20,695 nt of DNA, from the NCBI GenBank assembly GCA_900770295.1, contig CAAGJQ010000077.1, forward strand, positions 1 through 20,695, in the 5' to 3' direction. Positions 8,901 through 15,781 of the stretch are shown here, piece after piece (within the stretch, counting starts at the first letter, position 1; each line of letters opens with the position of its first letter). The notes beneath the pieces are model-generated. The model was not told the origin of the DNA, ran no database searches, and was given only the letters and a program-made list of their open reading frames with translations. Source of the stretch: an uncultured Oscillibacter sp. Its GTDB lineage: Bacteria > Bacillota > Clostridia > Oscillospirales > Oscillospiraceae. A program made the position numbers and the translations under genes.

Positions 8901-9444
8901 CGTGGGCTACGACCTCTATCTGAAGCTGCTGGAGGAGGCGGTTCTGGAGGAGCGGGGCGAGGAAAAGCAGATCGAGACGGAGTGCTCCGCAGATCTCACC
9001 GTCAACGCCAACATCCCGGAGCGGTACGTGCCCTCTCCGGAGCAGCGGATGGACCTGTACCGGCGCATCGCCGCCATCCGCACCAACGACGACGCCTCGG
9101 ACCTGCTGGACGAGATGCTGGACCGCTACGGCGAGGCGCCCAAGTCCGTCATGGCCCTGTTGGACGTGGCCCTGCTCCGGGCCGCCGCCGCCAAGGCGGG
9201 GGTGTCCGACATCTCCCAGAAGAAGGATGTGCTGAAATTCACCCTGGCCGTGTTCCGTCCGGAGGCCCTTGTGGCCGTCTGCGGACAGACCAAGTACAAG
9301 CACCGGCTGACCATCGCGGCGGGAGAGACCCCGGCGCTGACCTTGAAGCTCAAGCCCGGCACCGACGTGCTGGAGACCGCCATGACCCTGGTGGAGGACC
9401 TGGCCCTGGCCTCCGGCAAAAAAATGGAATCACCGCCGTCATGA
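5920..9444 (+). CDS. mfd: Transcription-repair coupling factor Mfd
   Basis: An ATP-driven DNA translocase that pushes stalled RNA polymerase off DNA lesions and recruits UvrA. At 1174 residues it has the full family length. Order of parts: a UvrB-like N-terminal module (about 1-350, with FALRGGILDVF near 170); the RNA-polymerase-interacting tudor-like domain starting LTPGDLVVHVHHGVGRFAGI near 495; the RecG-like helicase core with Walker A GDVGYGKTE (about 650-658), the DEEQ box (about 751-754), LSATPIPRTL and the motif VI region QIRGRIGRS; then the C-terminal TRCF regulatory domain. The ATG at 5920 has AAGGA about ten bases upstream. It ends 57 bases before a PrsA-like lipoprotein gene on the same strand. 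The active-site motifs are intact. Confidence 0.97.
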   Translation: MEPFLQQLNTIPEVAELVRRVEEGGCPAAVNGLQPVQRACVAAAVARAADRPAVFVCGDEREVRQLAGDLRTLTGTDPVVLLAREWQFRPGAVSSREWERGRLAALYALACQNPRVVVATADALMARTMPPELLKSLAIPLEVGGRVELNDLTDRLLSAGYTRCDQVEGVGQFALRGGILDVFSPLMDQPVRCEFFDDEIDSMGTFDPSTQRRTANAETALLLPAAEVLPRSAEGGLTGLGEKLEQLAGKLAKKQKTEQTVARLLEDAERLKNGAVPGGMDRYLAAIYPEVTAGVHYLPPDAVVFLCESGRVDERVKSTLLQNKQDVEALLEAGVMAGDYAKLLLSGEELYAALEEFPVIMTDALPTSRHPLRPRGLLSMNARQLSSYGGSLETAVTDLEHYRGSGSAVLVLCGGENRAKNLQRLLEERNIPATLDLNHAAMPKPGEVRISLGTLSAGCEWPYLKLAVLTEGQLTASTQKRTRFKKESNRQKIQSYTDLTPGDLVVHVHHGVGRFAGIQRMPVDGVEKDYIKIDYAGGDCLYVPATQLDQVSKYIGGGEDQERTRLNKLGGTEWAKQKTKAKKAAKDLAKGLTALYAERQRRPGFAFSPDSPWQQEFEDAFPYAETDDQLRAIEEIKKDMEKPRPMDRLLCGDVGYGKTEVALRAVMKCVLDGKQAAILVPTTVLAQQHYATAFGRFKDFPVKIEVLSRFTTAKEQKRILDAAKRGAVDLLIGTHKLLQKNVEFKDLGLLVIDEEQRFGVTHKERLKEMSRQVDVLTLSATPIPRTLNMALSGLRDMSTIEEPPADRQPVQTYVLEHDWAILEDAMRKELSRGGQIYYLHNRVESIDLTASRIQKMLGPEVRIVTGHGKMSEQELSSVMQAMVDGEADILVCTTIIETGIDIPNVNTLIIEDADKMGLAQLHQIRGRIGRSARRAYAYLTYRRGKILQETAAKRLAAIREYVEFGSGFKIAMRDLEIRGAGNLLGPEQSGYLMSVGYDLYLKLLEEAVLEERGEEKQIETECSADLTVNANIPERYVPSPEQRMDLYRRIAAIRTNDDASDLLDEMLDRYGEAPKSVMALLDVALLRAAAAKAGVSDISQKKDVLKFTLAVFRPEALVAVCGQTKYKHRLTIAAGETPALTLKLKPGTDVLETAMTLVEDLALASGKKMESPPS

Positions 9445-9451
9445 CCGCCCC

Positions 9452-9492
9452 CGCTCCCTCATATATATGGAGGGACAACCTGAGAGGGAGCG
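9452..9492 (+). promoter_or_regulatory. Alternative hairpins covering the lipoprotein ribosome site
   Basis: CGCTCCCTC (9452-9460) is exactly complementary to GAGGGAGCG (9484-9492), which is the purine-rich ribosome-site region of the next gene. Part of the same left arm, TCCCTC (9455-9460), is also exactly complementary to GAGGGA (9470-9475). The two stems exclude each other: one hides the ribosome site and the other frees it. The layout is seen directly; a regulatory role is inferred. Confidence 0.45.
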
Positions 9493-9501
9493 TGAGCGAC
9501 C

Positions 9502-10536
9502 ATGAGAAAACGGATAACCGCACTGGCCCTGCTGCTGTGCCTGACCCTGACCGCCTGCGGCGGGGGGAAGGACAGCCAGAGCCAGACCTCGTCTCTGGGG
9601 ACGGCGGCGGGCGTGGAGGAGACCGCGGCGCTGCTGACGGTGGACGGCCGGGAGGTGCCCGCATGGCGGTACCTCTACTGGCTGGCATACACCTGCGACC
9701 GCATCCGGGAGCAGTATGCGGAGAGCGGTCTGGAGCCGGACTGGGAGTCCCCCCTGAGCGGCGGCACACTGGCGGACTACGCCCGGGACCAGGCGCTGGC
9801 GGACACGGTACTGTACGCCACGGTGGAAAACTGGGCGGAGCAGTACGGCTGTCAGCTGACGGAGGAGGACCGGGCGGTCCTGGCGGAGCAATGGGAGGAG
9901 AACGCGGCGGACCACGGCGGGGAGACGGCCTATTTGCAGGAGCTGGCGGGCCAGGGGCTGGACCGGGAGCGGGCGGAGGAGCTGGCGGGCGTGGGCCGGA
10001 TGTACGCCAAGCTGCTGACCCTCTGCGAGACCGCCGGAAGCGCATTGGCCCCCTCCGCAGAGGACTTGAAGGCGTTCGCGGACGCCCAGTCGTATCTGAC
10101 AGTGGACCGCATTCTGATCAGCGCCGGAGAGGACCGGGAGGCCGCCCGGCAGAAGGCGGCGGAGCTGTTCTCCCGGCTCAACACGGCCGCCGATCAGGCG
10201 GCGGAGTTTTCCGCCCTGAAAGCGGACAGCGATGACGACGCCGGCCCCAGGACTCTGACGCCCGGCGACGGGACCCTGGACCCGGCGCTGGAAGAGGCCG
10301 CGGCGGCGCTGGCGGAGGGACAGTGCTCCGGCATCCTGGAGTCCGACGAGGGATTTTCCATCCTGCGGCGCCTCCCCACAGACACCTCCGGACTGACAGA
10401 GCCGTATTTCGACGCGCTGCTGCAAAGCGCCGCCGAGAATGCCGCGGTGGAGACGGCGGATGCGTATCAGACCGTGGAACCGGCCTCCTTTTACGAGCGC
10501 CTGCGGGAGATGCGGGAGGCGGAGAAGAAGCCGTGA
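9502..10536 (+). CDS. PrsA/SurA-like lipoprotein with degenerate parvulin domain
   Basis: 344 residues. An N-terminal signal (MRKR, hydrophobic stretch, lipobox LTAC with Cys19) predicts export and lipid anchoring on the outer face of the membrane. Residues ~45-190 resemble the helical SurA-N type chaperone segment (LTVDGREVPAWRYLYWL...). Residues ~197-292 have the outline of a PpiC rotamase domain: LTVDRILI, an Ala/Glu-rich helix, SALKADSDDDAGPRTL, LDPALEEAAAALAEG and EGFSILRRL. The usual active-site His of the SHILV strand is Arg203, and the second conserved His (GYHI) is Ser286, so isomerase activity is unlikely; a folding or holding chaperone for secreted proteins is the better guess. The ATG at 9502 has GAGAGGGAG upstream. 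It is probably the last gene of the mfd run. Confidence 0.75.
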   Translation: MRKRITALALLLCLTLTACGGGKDSQSQTSSLGTAAGVEETAALLTVDGREVPAWRYLYWLAYTCDRIREQYAESGLEPDWESPLSGGTLADYARDQALADTVLYATVENWAEQYGCQLTEEDRAVLAEQWEENAADHGGETAYLQELAGQGLDRERAEELAGVGRMYAKLLTLCETAGSALAPSAEDLKAFADAQSYLTVDRILISAGEDREAARQKAAELFSRLNTAADQAAEFSALKADSDDDAGPRTLTPGDGTLDPALEEAAAALAEGQCSGILESDEGFSILRRLPTDTSGLTEPYFDALLQSAAENAAVETADAYQTVEPASFYERLREMREAEKKP

Positions 10537-10587
10537 GAAAACGGACGATGGATTATTTTCGGCACCTTGACGAAAATAGCAGAGGTT

Positions 10588-10605
10588 TTGTCAAAGATTT
10601 AACAA
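10588..10605. promoter_or_regulatory. Rex-like operator 1 upstream of thiolase
   Basis: TTGTCAAAGATTTAACAA matches the known Rex consensus TTGTTAA-N4-TTAACAA at 13 of 14 defined positions. It lies 26 bases upstream of the thiolase promoter -35. Rex is the NADH/NAD-sensing repressor of fermentation genes in Firmicutes. Confidence 0.7.
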
Positions 10606-10631
10606 AAATTCCGCGTTTGCCCAGATTTGCA

Positions 10632-10660
10632 TTGACGCAGTGACAAAAACCCTCTATAAT
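10632..10660 (+). promoter_or_regulatory. Sigma-A promoter of thiolase gene
   Basis: TTGACG (10632-10637), a 17-base spacer and a perfect TATAAT (10655-10660). Transcription would start near 10667, giving a leader of about 150 bases before the ATG at 10816. Rex-like sites lie both upstream and inside this leader. Confidence 0.88.
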
Positions 10661-10690
10661 CAAACTTGCAGAGAGTTGGTATCTACCCAC

Positions 10691-10708
10691 TTGTCAAAAA
10701 ATTAGCAA
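10691..10708. promoter_or_regulatory. Rex-like operator 2 in the thiolase leader
   Basis: TTGTCAA-AAAA-TTAGCAA matches the Rex consensus at 12 of 14 positions. It is downstream of the expected transcription start, where a bound repressor would act as a roadblock. Confidence 0.55.
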
Positions 10709-10710
10709 TC

Positions 10711-10728
10711 ATGTTAGAAAATTGACAA
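10711..10728. promoter_or_regulatory. Weaker Rex-like operator 3
   Basis: ATGTTAG-AAAA-TTGACAA matches at 11 of 14 positions and starts exactly 20 bases after operator 2, about two helical turns. That spacing would allow side-by-side binding of dimers. Alone it would be too weak to call. Confidence 0.35.
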
Positions 10729-10815
10729 AGGAACCTGCCGCCTGCATGACACATGTATCCAAGATGGCACGGAGTGCCGTCAATAAAAAATCTAATGAAA
10801 AAACGGAGGCACATC

Positions 10816-12072
10816 ATGAAAGATCTTTATGTCGTGAATTGCTGCAGAACCGCTATTGGCTCCTTTGGCGGATCCCTGAAGAATACTCCCGCTGCTGAGC
10901 TGGGCGCCATCGTCGTCAAGGAAGCTCTGAACCGCGCCGGCGTGAAGCCCGAGCAGGTGGACGAGCTGATGTTCGGCTGCATCCTGACCGCTGGCCTGGG
11001 CCAGAACGTGGCTCGCCAGGTCTCCATCAAGGCCGGCATCCCCTATTCTGTTCCCGCCTACACGGTCGGCATGGTGTGCGGCTCCGGCATGAAGTCTGTG
11101 ATCGAGGGTGCCCGTTCCATCCTGGCCGGCGACGCTGACGTGATCGTCTGCGGCGGCACCGAGAACATGAGCGCCGCTCCCTTCCTGGCTCCCGACGCCC
11201 GCTGGGGCGCCCGCATGGGCGACAAGAAGCTGGTGGACACCATGATCAAGGACGGCCTGTGGGACGCCTATAACAACTATCACATGGGCACCACCGCCGA
11301 GAACATCAACGACATCTGGGGCATCACCCGCAAGGAGCAGGACGAGTTCGCCGCCGCTTCCCAGCAGAAGACCGAGGCCGCTCAGGCTGCCGGCAAGTTC
11401 GACGATGAGATCGTTCCCGTGCCCGTGAAGGTCAAGAAGGAGATCGTCGAGTTCAAGAAAGACGAGTTCCCCAAGGCCGGCGTCACCGCCGAGGGCATCG
11501 CCAAGCTGCGCGGCGCCTTCCCCGTCAGCCCCGAGTCCCCCAATCCCCAGGTTGTCCATACCTTTGAGGTCACCGGCGCTCAGGACGCCGAGGACAAGGG
11601 CCAGCAGCGCGTCACCGCTGCCAACGCCTCCGGCATCAACGACGGCGCTGCCGCCATCGTGCTGGCTTCCGGCGAGGCTGTTGAGAAGTACGGCCTGAAG
11701 CCCATGGCCAAGCTGATCGGCTGGGGCCAGGGCGGCGTCGATCCCAAGATCATGGGCGTCGGCCCCGTGGTTGCTTCCCGCGCCGCTATGGCCAAGGCCG
11801 GCGTGACCATCGACGACATCGACCTGGTCGAGGCCAACGAGGCCTTCGCCGCCCAGTCCATCGCCGTGGCCCGCGAGCTGCACTTCGATATGAGCAAGGT
11901 CAACGTCAACGGCGGCGCCATCTCCCTGGGCCATCCCGTCGGCGCTTCCGGTGCCCGTATCATCGTCACCCTGCTGCATGAGATGCAGAAGCGTCCCGAG
12001 GCCAAGAAGGGTCTGGCTACCCTCTGCATCGGCGGCGGCATGGGCACCGCTGTGGTGTTCGAGAAGTGCTGA
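10816..12072 (+). CDS. thlA: Acetyl-CoA C-acetyltransferase (thiolase)
   Basis: Condenses two acetyl-CoA to acetoacetyl-CoA, the entry step of clostridial butyrate or butanol formation. The protein is 418 residues; typical biosynthetic thiolases have about 392. The nucleophile Cys88 lies in GMVCGSGMKS, EANEAFAAQ is present, His373 is in SLGHPVGASG, and the second catalytic Cys404 is in CIGGGMG. The extra length is mostly a segment at about residues 236-262 (from PVSPESPNPQ to EDKGQQR), inserted before the usual TAANASGINDGAAA. An in-frame ATG at 10753 exists, but the start at 10816 has ACGGAGG at the right distance and matches the family. It is monocistronic: its own promoter, Rex-like operators and terminator surround it. 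Codon use is strongly biased, suggesting high expression. Confidence 0.96.
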   Translation: MKDLYVVNCCRTAIGSFGGSLKNTPAAELGAIVVKEALNRAGVKPEQVDELMFGCILTAGLGQNVARQVSIKAGIPYSVPAYTVGMVCGSGMKSVIEGARSILAGDADVIVCGGTENMSAAPFLAPDARWGARMGDKKLVDTMIKDGLWDAYNNYHMGTTAENINDIWGITRKEQDEFAAASQQKTEAAQAAGKFDDEIVPVPVKVKKEIVEFKKDEFPKAGVTAEGIAKLRGAFPVSPESPNPQVVHTFEVTGAQDAEDKGQQRVTAANASGINDGAAAIVLASGEAVEKYGLKPMAKLIGWGQGGVDPKIMGVGPVVASRAAMAKAGVTIDDIDLVEANEAFAAQSIAVARELHFDMSKVNVNGGAISLGHPVGASGARIIVTLLHEMQKRPEAKKGLATLCIGGGMGTAVVFEKC

Positions 12073-12105
12073 GCTTCTGACGCAGGACTGACAACTCCAT
12101 AGACG

Positions 12106-12137
12106 AAGCTCCCCGGCCATTGGCCGGGGAGCTTTTT
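12106..12137 (+). terminator. Rho-independent terminator of thiolase
   Basis: AAGCTCCCCGGCC (12106-12118) pairs perfectly with GGCCGGGGAGCTT (12122-12134) around a three-base loop, and the T-run reaches 12137. This is a textbook intrinsic terminator 34 bases after the stop codon. Confidence 0.95.
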
Positions 12138-12189
12138 CAGGCCAACCGGGGAAGCGGAGGTGAGAGACTCCGTTTCCCCGGTTGGCCTG
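12138..12189. repeat. 22-base-pair hairpin next to the thiolase terminator
   Basis: The arms 12138-12159 and 12168-12189 are complementary over 22 positions with a single G-U, around an eight-base loop (12160-12167). It begins one base after the T-run of the preceding terminator. Neither strand has a T-run after it. Such a long near-perfect stem is unusual for a plain terminator. Confidence 0.8.
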
Positions 12190-12219
12190 TCTGCCTGGAA
12201 AGACGCTCCGGTGCCGCCG

Positions 12220-12405
12220 TCAGCGCCGGATGCCGATGGCGTTGACCGGGCAGCCGTTGGCGGCGTCAAAGGCCCTGGACTCCCGGGCTTTTTCCGGCAG
12301 GGCGATGACGGTGGAATACTTCCCCACGATGCGGAATACCTCCGGCGCCGCATAGGCGCACATGCCGCAGCCGATACAGCGGCCGGTGTCGATGGTGATG
12401 GTCAT
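12220..12405 (-). CDS. Small ferredoxin with one [4Fe-4S] cluster
   Basis: A 61-residue cytosolic electron carrier. The ligands are Cys10, Cys13 and Cys16 in CIGCGMC and Cys52 in GCPVNAI, the pattern of single-cluster ferredoxins. There is no second CxxCxxC set, so it differs from the common 2[4Fe-4S] clostridial ferredoxin. The cluster-proximal YAAPEVF is typical of this group. The ATG at 12405 has AGGAGGAGG about seven bases upstream. It is convergent with the thiolase gene and divergent from the SLH protein, with its own promoter, so it appears monocistronic. The redox partner cannot be told from the sequence; ferredoxin-dependent steps of fermentation are the obvious possibilities. Confidence 0.92.
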   Translation of the reverse strand: MTITIDTGRCIGCGMCAYAAPEVFRIVGKYSTVIALPEKARESRAFDAANGCPVNAIGIRR

Positions 12406-12434
12406 GGCGATCCTCCTCCTGTTTTCTGAATTCC

Positions 12435-12463
12435 ATTGTAATACGGATCAGTCCTTTCTCCAA
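12435..12463 (-). promoter_or_regulatory. Sigma-A promoter of the ferredoxin gene
   Basis: On the minus strand TTGGAG (12458-12463), 17 bases, TACAAT (12435-12440). It lies 30 bases upstream of the start codon. The same TACAATGG -10 context occurs in the trmL promoter. Confidence 0.65.
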
Positions 12464-12590
12464 GTGTTTTTCCGGACCGCGCGGAACTTTTTCACCGGTC
12501 CAAACGTCATGTTCTTTACGGAAAGCGGAAAAAACCGGAAGAGGAGACACATTTTGTTTCCAAATTGACATTTACTTTGCCCGGTGGTTG

Positions 12591-12599
12591 TGCTATTCT
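12591..12599 (+). promoter_or_regulatory. Possible extended -10 promoter of the SLH protein gene
   Basis: TGCTATTCT has the TGn extension and a five-of-six -10 hexamer (12594-12599). A perfect TTGACA lies at 12565-12570, but the 23-base spacing is too long for it to pair with this -10. The start codon follows at 12648. Confidence 0.4.
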
Positions 12600-12647
12600 A
12601 TTAGGCGTTATGTTGACCATACGCTGAAAGACGCTTGGAGGCTGATT

Positions 12648-15600
12648 ATGAAGCATTTTTCCCGCAAATTCCTATCATTGTTCCTGACATTGACGCTGCT
12701 GGGCTCCCTGTCGCTGCCCGCCGCGGCATCGGAGGCTCTGGGCGAGGACCTGACCGCCAAGGAGACCCAGCTCCACGAGGAGACGCAGCTGTCCACCAAT
12801 GTGTTCTGGAGCACATCCTACTCGGATCTCCGCACGGAGAATATCATCACCTATACGCCCAATGAACGTGTGACGCCCATTGTCACCTACGGCGATGTGC
12901 TGACCAGCCGGAGCACGGTCTCCGCCATGGCAAAAAATCTGGAGGCGGAGGGCTACCGGGTGGTGGCCGGCATCAACGGTGACTTTTACAATACTTCCAC
13001 CGGCCTGCCCGTCGGCATCGTGGTGACGGAGGGCCAGCTCCGCAGCAGCGACGCGGGCTATTACGCCATCGGCTTCCGGGCGGACGGCACCGCCGTGCTG
13101 GGCAAGCCCGGCGTGAAGGTCACCGCCGACCTGGGATACGCGAGGGACGACGGCTACGGAACGTCCACCCAGGTGGTCCGCCAGATCACGGCGGTGAACA
13201 AGGCCCGGGTCTCCACCGGCGGCATCTATCTGTATACGTACGATTTCAACGCCAGGCACACCACCGGCACCACCGAGGCCGGTGTGGATGTCCTCTGCAC
13301 CATTGAGGACGGCCAGCTCTCCATCGGCGGCAGCCTGACCGTCACCGTGGACAGCGTGACGGAGACCACCTCCCCCACCAGCATCGGGGAGAATCAGATC
13401 GTCCTGTCCGTGAATTTGCAGTCCGACAGCTATCGCGTGGACGCCCTGCGGGATATCCCCGTGGGCACGGAGATTACCCTGGAGGTCACGGCTTCCGGCG
13501 GCGAGTGGGATGACGTGGACTATGCCGTGGGCGCCCTGTACGCCCTGGTGGAAAACGGTTCTGTGGTGTCCGGCCTGGCGGCCGGCGCGGCGCCCCGCAC
13601 CGCCGTGGGCCAGCGGGCCGACGGCACCCTGGTGTTCTATACCATTGACGGCCGGAAGTCCGGCCACTCCATCGGCGCCACGCTGACCCAGGTGGCCCAG
13701 CGGCTCATCGAGCTGGGCTGCGTGACGGCGCTGTGCCTGGACGGCGGCGGTTCCACCACCCTGTCCGTCACGGAGCCCGACGAGCTGGCGGCCAAGACCA
13801 TCAACACCCCCTCCGACGGCGGAGAGCGCTCTGTGACGAACCAGCTGTTCCTGGTGGCTGACGGAGAGTCCACCGGAAAGCTCAGCCATTTCTATGTCAG
13901 CGCCGACTATGACTATGTTCTGGCGGGCAGCAAGGTGAACATCTCCGCCGCGGCCGTGGACACCAACTATATCCCCATGGCCAAGAGCTATGACCTGCGT
14001 GTCTCCGACGGCGACCTGGACGGCAACGTGCTGACCACGCCCAAGGAGGGCGGTGATATCACCGTCACCGCCCAGAGCGGCGGCAAGAAGGGCACTGCCA
14101 CGGTCCACGCCATCGCGGAGCCCACGGATGTGGCCATCCGCAACAGCGGCAATACCGTGATCACCACATTGAGCGCCGCCCCCGGCACCACCACGAAGCT
14201 CATCGGCTCCGCGGCGTATAACCACATCTCCCTGAAGGCGGACCCGGAGGCCTTCACCTGGACGGTGACCGGCGACATCGGCACCATTGACCAGTCCGGC
14301 AGCTTCACCGCCACTACCCCCGGCACCGGCACCATCACCGCCTCCGCCGGAGGCAGGACCGCTACGGTGAATGTCACTGTCTCGAAGATCGCGCTCAAGA
14401 CCGTGGAGGACTTTGAGGGCCAGAGCAGCATCCTGACCTCCGGCTACGGCAGCGGGATGACGCTGAGCCGCACCGCCTCCAGCGAGCAGGTCCGGCTGGG
14501 CCGGGGCGCCGCGAAGCTGGACTATGTCCTGGCAGAGGATCTGGGCTATACCGCCGAATGGAGCGTCTATGACGGCAGCGCCGTCATCAGTACTCCCTAC
14601 AACAGCCTGAATCTGTGGGTCTGCGGAGACGGCTCCGGCAATACCCTGTCCCTCTTGTACGCCAACGAAACTGAGGGCTATCTGAGCGCGCCCATCACCA
14701 CCCTGGACTTCACCGGCTGGAAGCAGGTCTCCGTGACGCTGCCCGACGCCTTCTTCACCATCCAGGGCCTGCGGATCAGCGCCGGAGAGGCATTCACCTA
14801 TGACGACGGCCTGGGCAATCTGGTGACGGAGTATCCGGACACCGCCCGCACCGGCACGGTCTATATCGACCAGATGGTGGCCTCCTTCAACGGCATCATG
14901 GACAGCGGCGTTCCCTCCGTGACGCTGAGCGTCAGCGGCACCTCCCTCACCGGAACCATTACCGACGCCGTGGACGGCGTCCTGCCCAGGTCCGCCGTCT
15001 CTGTCACGTGGGACGGCCAGACCCAGGACTTCACCTACAACACCGAGACCGGCGCGTTTTCCACATCCCTGATCTCCGACGGCCGGCCCCACCGCATCAC
15101 CGTCACGGCCAAAGACGCCTCCGGCAACATCGGCCGGGCCTCCTATGACATTGAGGTGGGTGAGGAGTGGACGCCTGCCTTCACCGACACCAAGGACTAC
15201 TGGGCGGCCACCTATGTGGATTACCTGTACACCTCCGGCATCACCACCGGCTACTCCGACGGCACCTTCCGGCCCAACCAGAACATCACCCGGGCCCAGT
15301 TCGCCGTGATGCTGTACCGCTATCTGGGCCTGGACGAGAGCAGGTACGCCAATGTGACGCTGCCCTTCGCGGACAACAGCGCCATCGCGGACTACGCGGT
15401 GCCCGCCATCAAGGCGCTGTATACCGAGGGCATCATCAACGGCTCCACAGGCAGCGACGGCAGGCTCTACTTCAATCCCAACGCCAGCCTGACCCGGGCC
15501 CAGGCCGCCACCATGATCGGCCGGACCCAGGAGAAGGGCTACGCCACCGTGGAGCTGACTTTCACCGACGCCGGGAAGATCCCTGCCTATGCCACCTACT

Positions 15601-15716
15601 ATATCCAGACCATGGCGGCGCAGGGCATCATCGGCGGCTATACCGACGGCAGCTTCAAGCCCAACAACAATATCACCCGGGGCCAGATGGCGAAGATTTT
15701 GTATAATCTCATGTGA
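12648..15716 (+). CDS. Secreted phosphodiester glycosidase-like (NAGPA) protein with three SLH repeats
   Basis: 1022 residues. The signal peptide (MKHFSRKF, hydrophobic core, LPAAASEA) ends near residue 28. Residues ~75-415 form a NAGPA/DUF2233-type domain, with GINGDFYN near 108, APRTAVG near 315 and LCLDGGGSTTL near 362. Members are phosphodiester glycosidases that uncover GlcNAc-phosphodiesters, and in bacteria they are linked to wall or exopolysaccharide turnover. Then come bacterial Ig-like beta domains (~420-580, VTASAGGRTATVNVTVS), a jelly-roll, carbohydrate-binding-like stretch (~585-755), another Ig-like unit, and three SLH repeats (843-893, 904-961, 969-1022) with the ITRAQFA, LTRAQAA and ITRGQMA turns. 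SLH repeats bind pyruvylated secondary wall polymer, so the enzyme is displayed on the cell surface. The ATG at 12648 follows TTGGAGG. Substrate is unknown. Confidence 0.9.
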   Translation: MKHFSRKFLSLFLTLTLLGSLSLPAAASEALGEDLTAKETQLHEETQLSTNVFWSTSYSDLRTENIITYTPNERVTPIVTYGDVLTSRSTVSAMAKNLEAEGYRVVAGINGDFYNTSTGLPVGIVVTEGQLRSSDAGYYAIGFRADGTAVLGKPGVKVTADLGYARDDGYGTSTQVVRQITAVNKARVSTGGIYLYTYDFNARHTTGTTEAGVDVLCTIEDGQLSIGGSLTVTVDSVTETTSPTSIGENQIVLSVNLQSDSYRVDALRDIPVGTEITLEVTASGGEWDDVDYAVGALYALVENGSVVSGLAAGAAPRTAVGQRADGTLVFYTIDGRKSGHSIGATLTQVAQRLIELGCVTALCLDGGGSTTLSVTEPDELAAKTINTPSDGGERSVTNQLFLVADGESTGKLSHFYVSADYDYVLAGSKVNISAAAVDTNYIPMAKSYDLRVSDGDLDGNVLTTPKEGGDITVTAQSGGKKGTATVHAIAEPTDVAIRNSGNTVITTLSAAPGTTTKLIGSAAYNHISLKADPEAFTWTVTGDIGTIDQSGSFTATTPGTGTITASAGGRTATVNVTVSKIALKTVEDFEGQSSILTSGYGSGMTLSRTASSEQVRLGRGAAKLDYVLAEDLGYTAEWSVYDGSAVISTPYNSLNLWVCGDGSGNTLSLLYANETEGYLSAPITTLDFTGWKQVSVTLPDAFFTIQGLRISAGEAFTYDDGLGNLVTEYPDTARTGTVYIDQMVASFNGIMDSGVPSVTLSVSGTSLTGTITDAVDGVLPRSAVSVTWDGQTQDFTYNTETGAFSTSLISDGRPHRITVTAKDASGNIGRASYDIEVGEEWTPAFTDTKDYWAATYVDYLYTSGITTGYSDGTFRPNQNITRAQFAVMLYRYLGLDESRYANVTLPFADNSAIADYAVPAIKALYTEGIINGSTGSDGRLYFNPNASLTRAQAATMIGRTQEKGYATVELTFTDAGKIPAYATYYIQTMAAQGIIGGYTDGSFKPNNNITRGQMAKILYNLM

Positions 15717-15725
15717 TATCTGCAA

Positions 15726-15761
15726 AAAAGGTCCCGGCACATGCTGTGCCGGGGACCTTTT
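15726..15761 (+). terminator. Terminator of the SLH protein gene
   Basis: AAAAGGTCCCGGCAC (15726-15740) pairs with GTGCCGGGGACCTTTT (15746-15761), with one bulged G. The stem ends in TTTT. It lies directly after the stop codon. Confidence 0.85.
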
Positions 15762-15781
15762 GTATTTCGGAGGACGAATGA

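Noticed and set aside
5890..9303. Two minus-strand frames of about 520 codons opposite mfd
   Set aside because: Same composition shadow; mfd is motif-complete on the plus strand.
10792..12120. A 442-codon minus-strand frame opposite the thiolase
   Set aside because: Shadow of a strongly codon-biased gene; no recognisable protein.
12565..12599. Perfect TTGACA paired with the -10 of the SLH gene
   Set aside because: The spacer would be 23 bases, too long for a sigma-A promoter; only the extended -10 is kept, with low confidence.
12675..15740. A 1021-codon open frame on the minus strand opposite the SLH protein gene
   Set aside because: It is low-complexity Gly/Ala/His/Val/Leu-rich sequence with no domain pattern or sensible start, and mirrors GC-biased third positions of the real gene.
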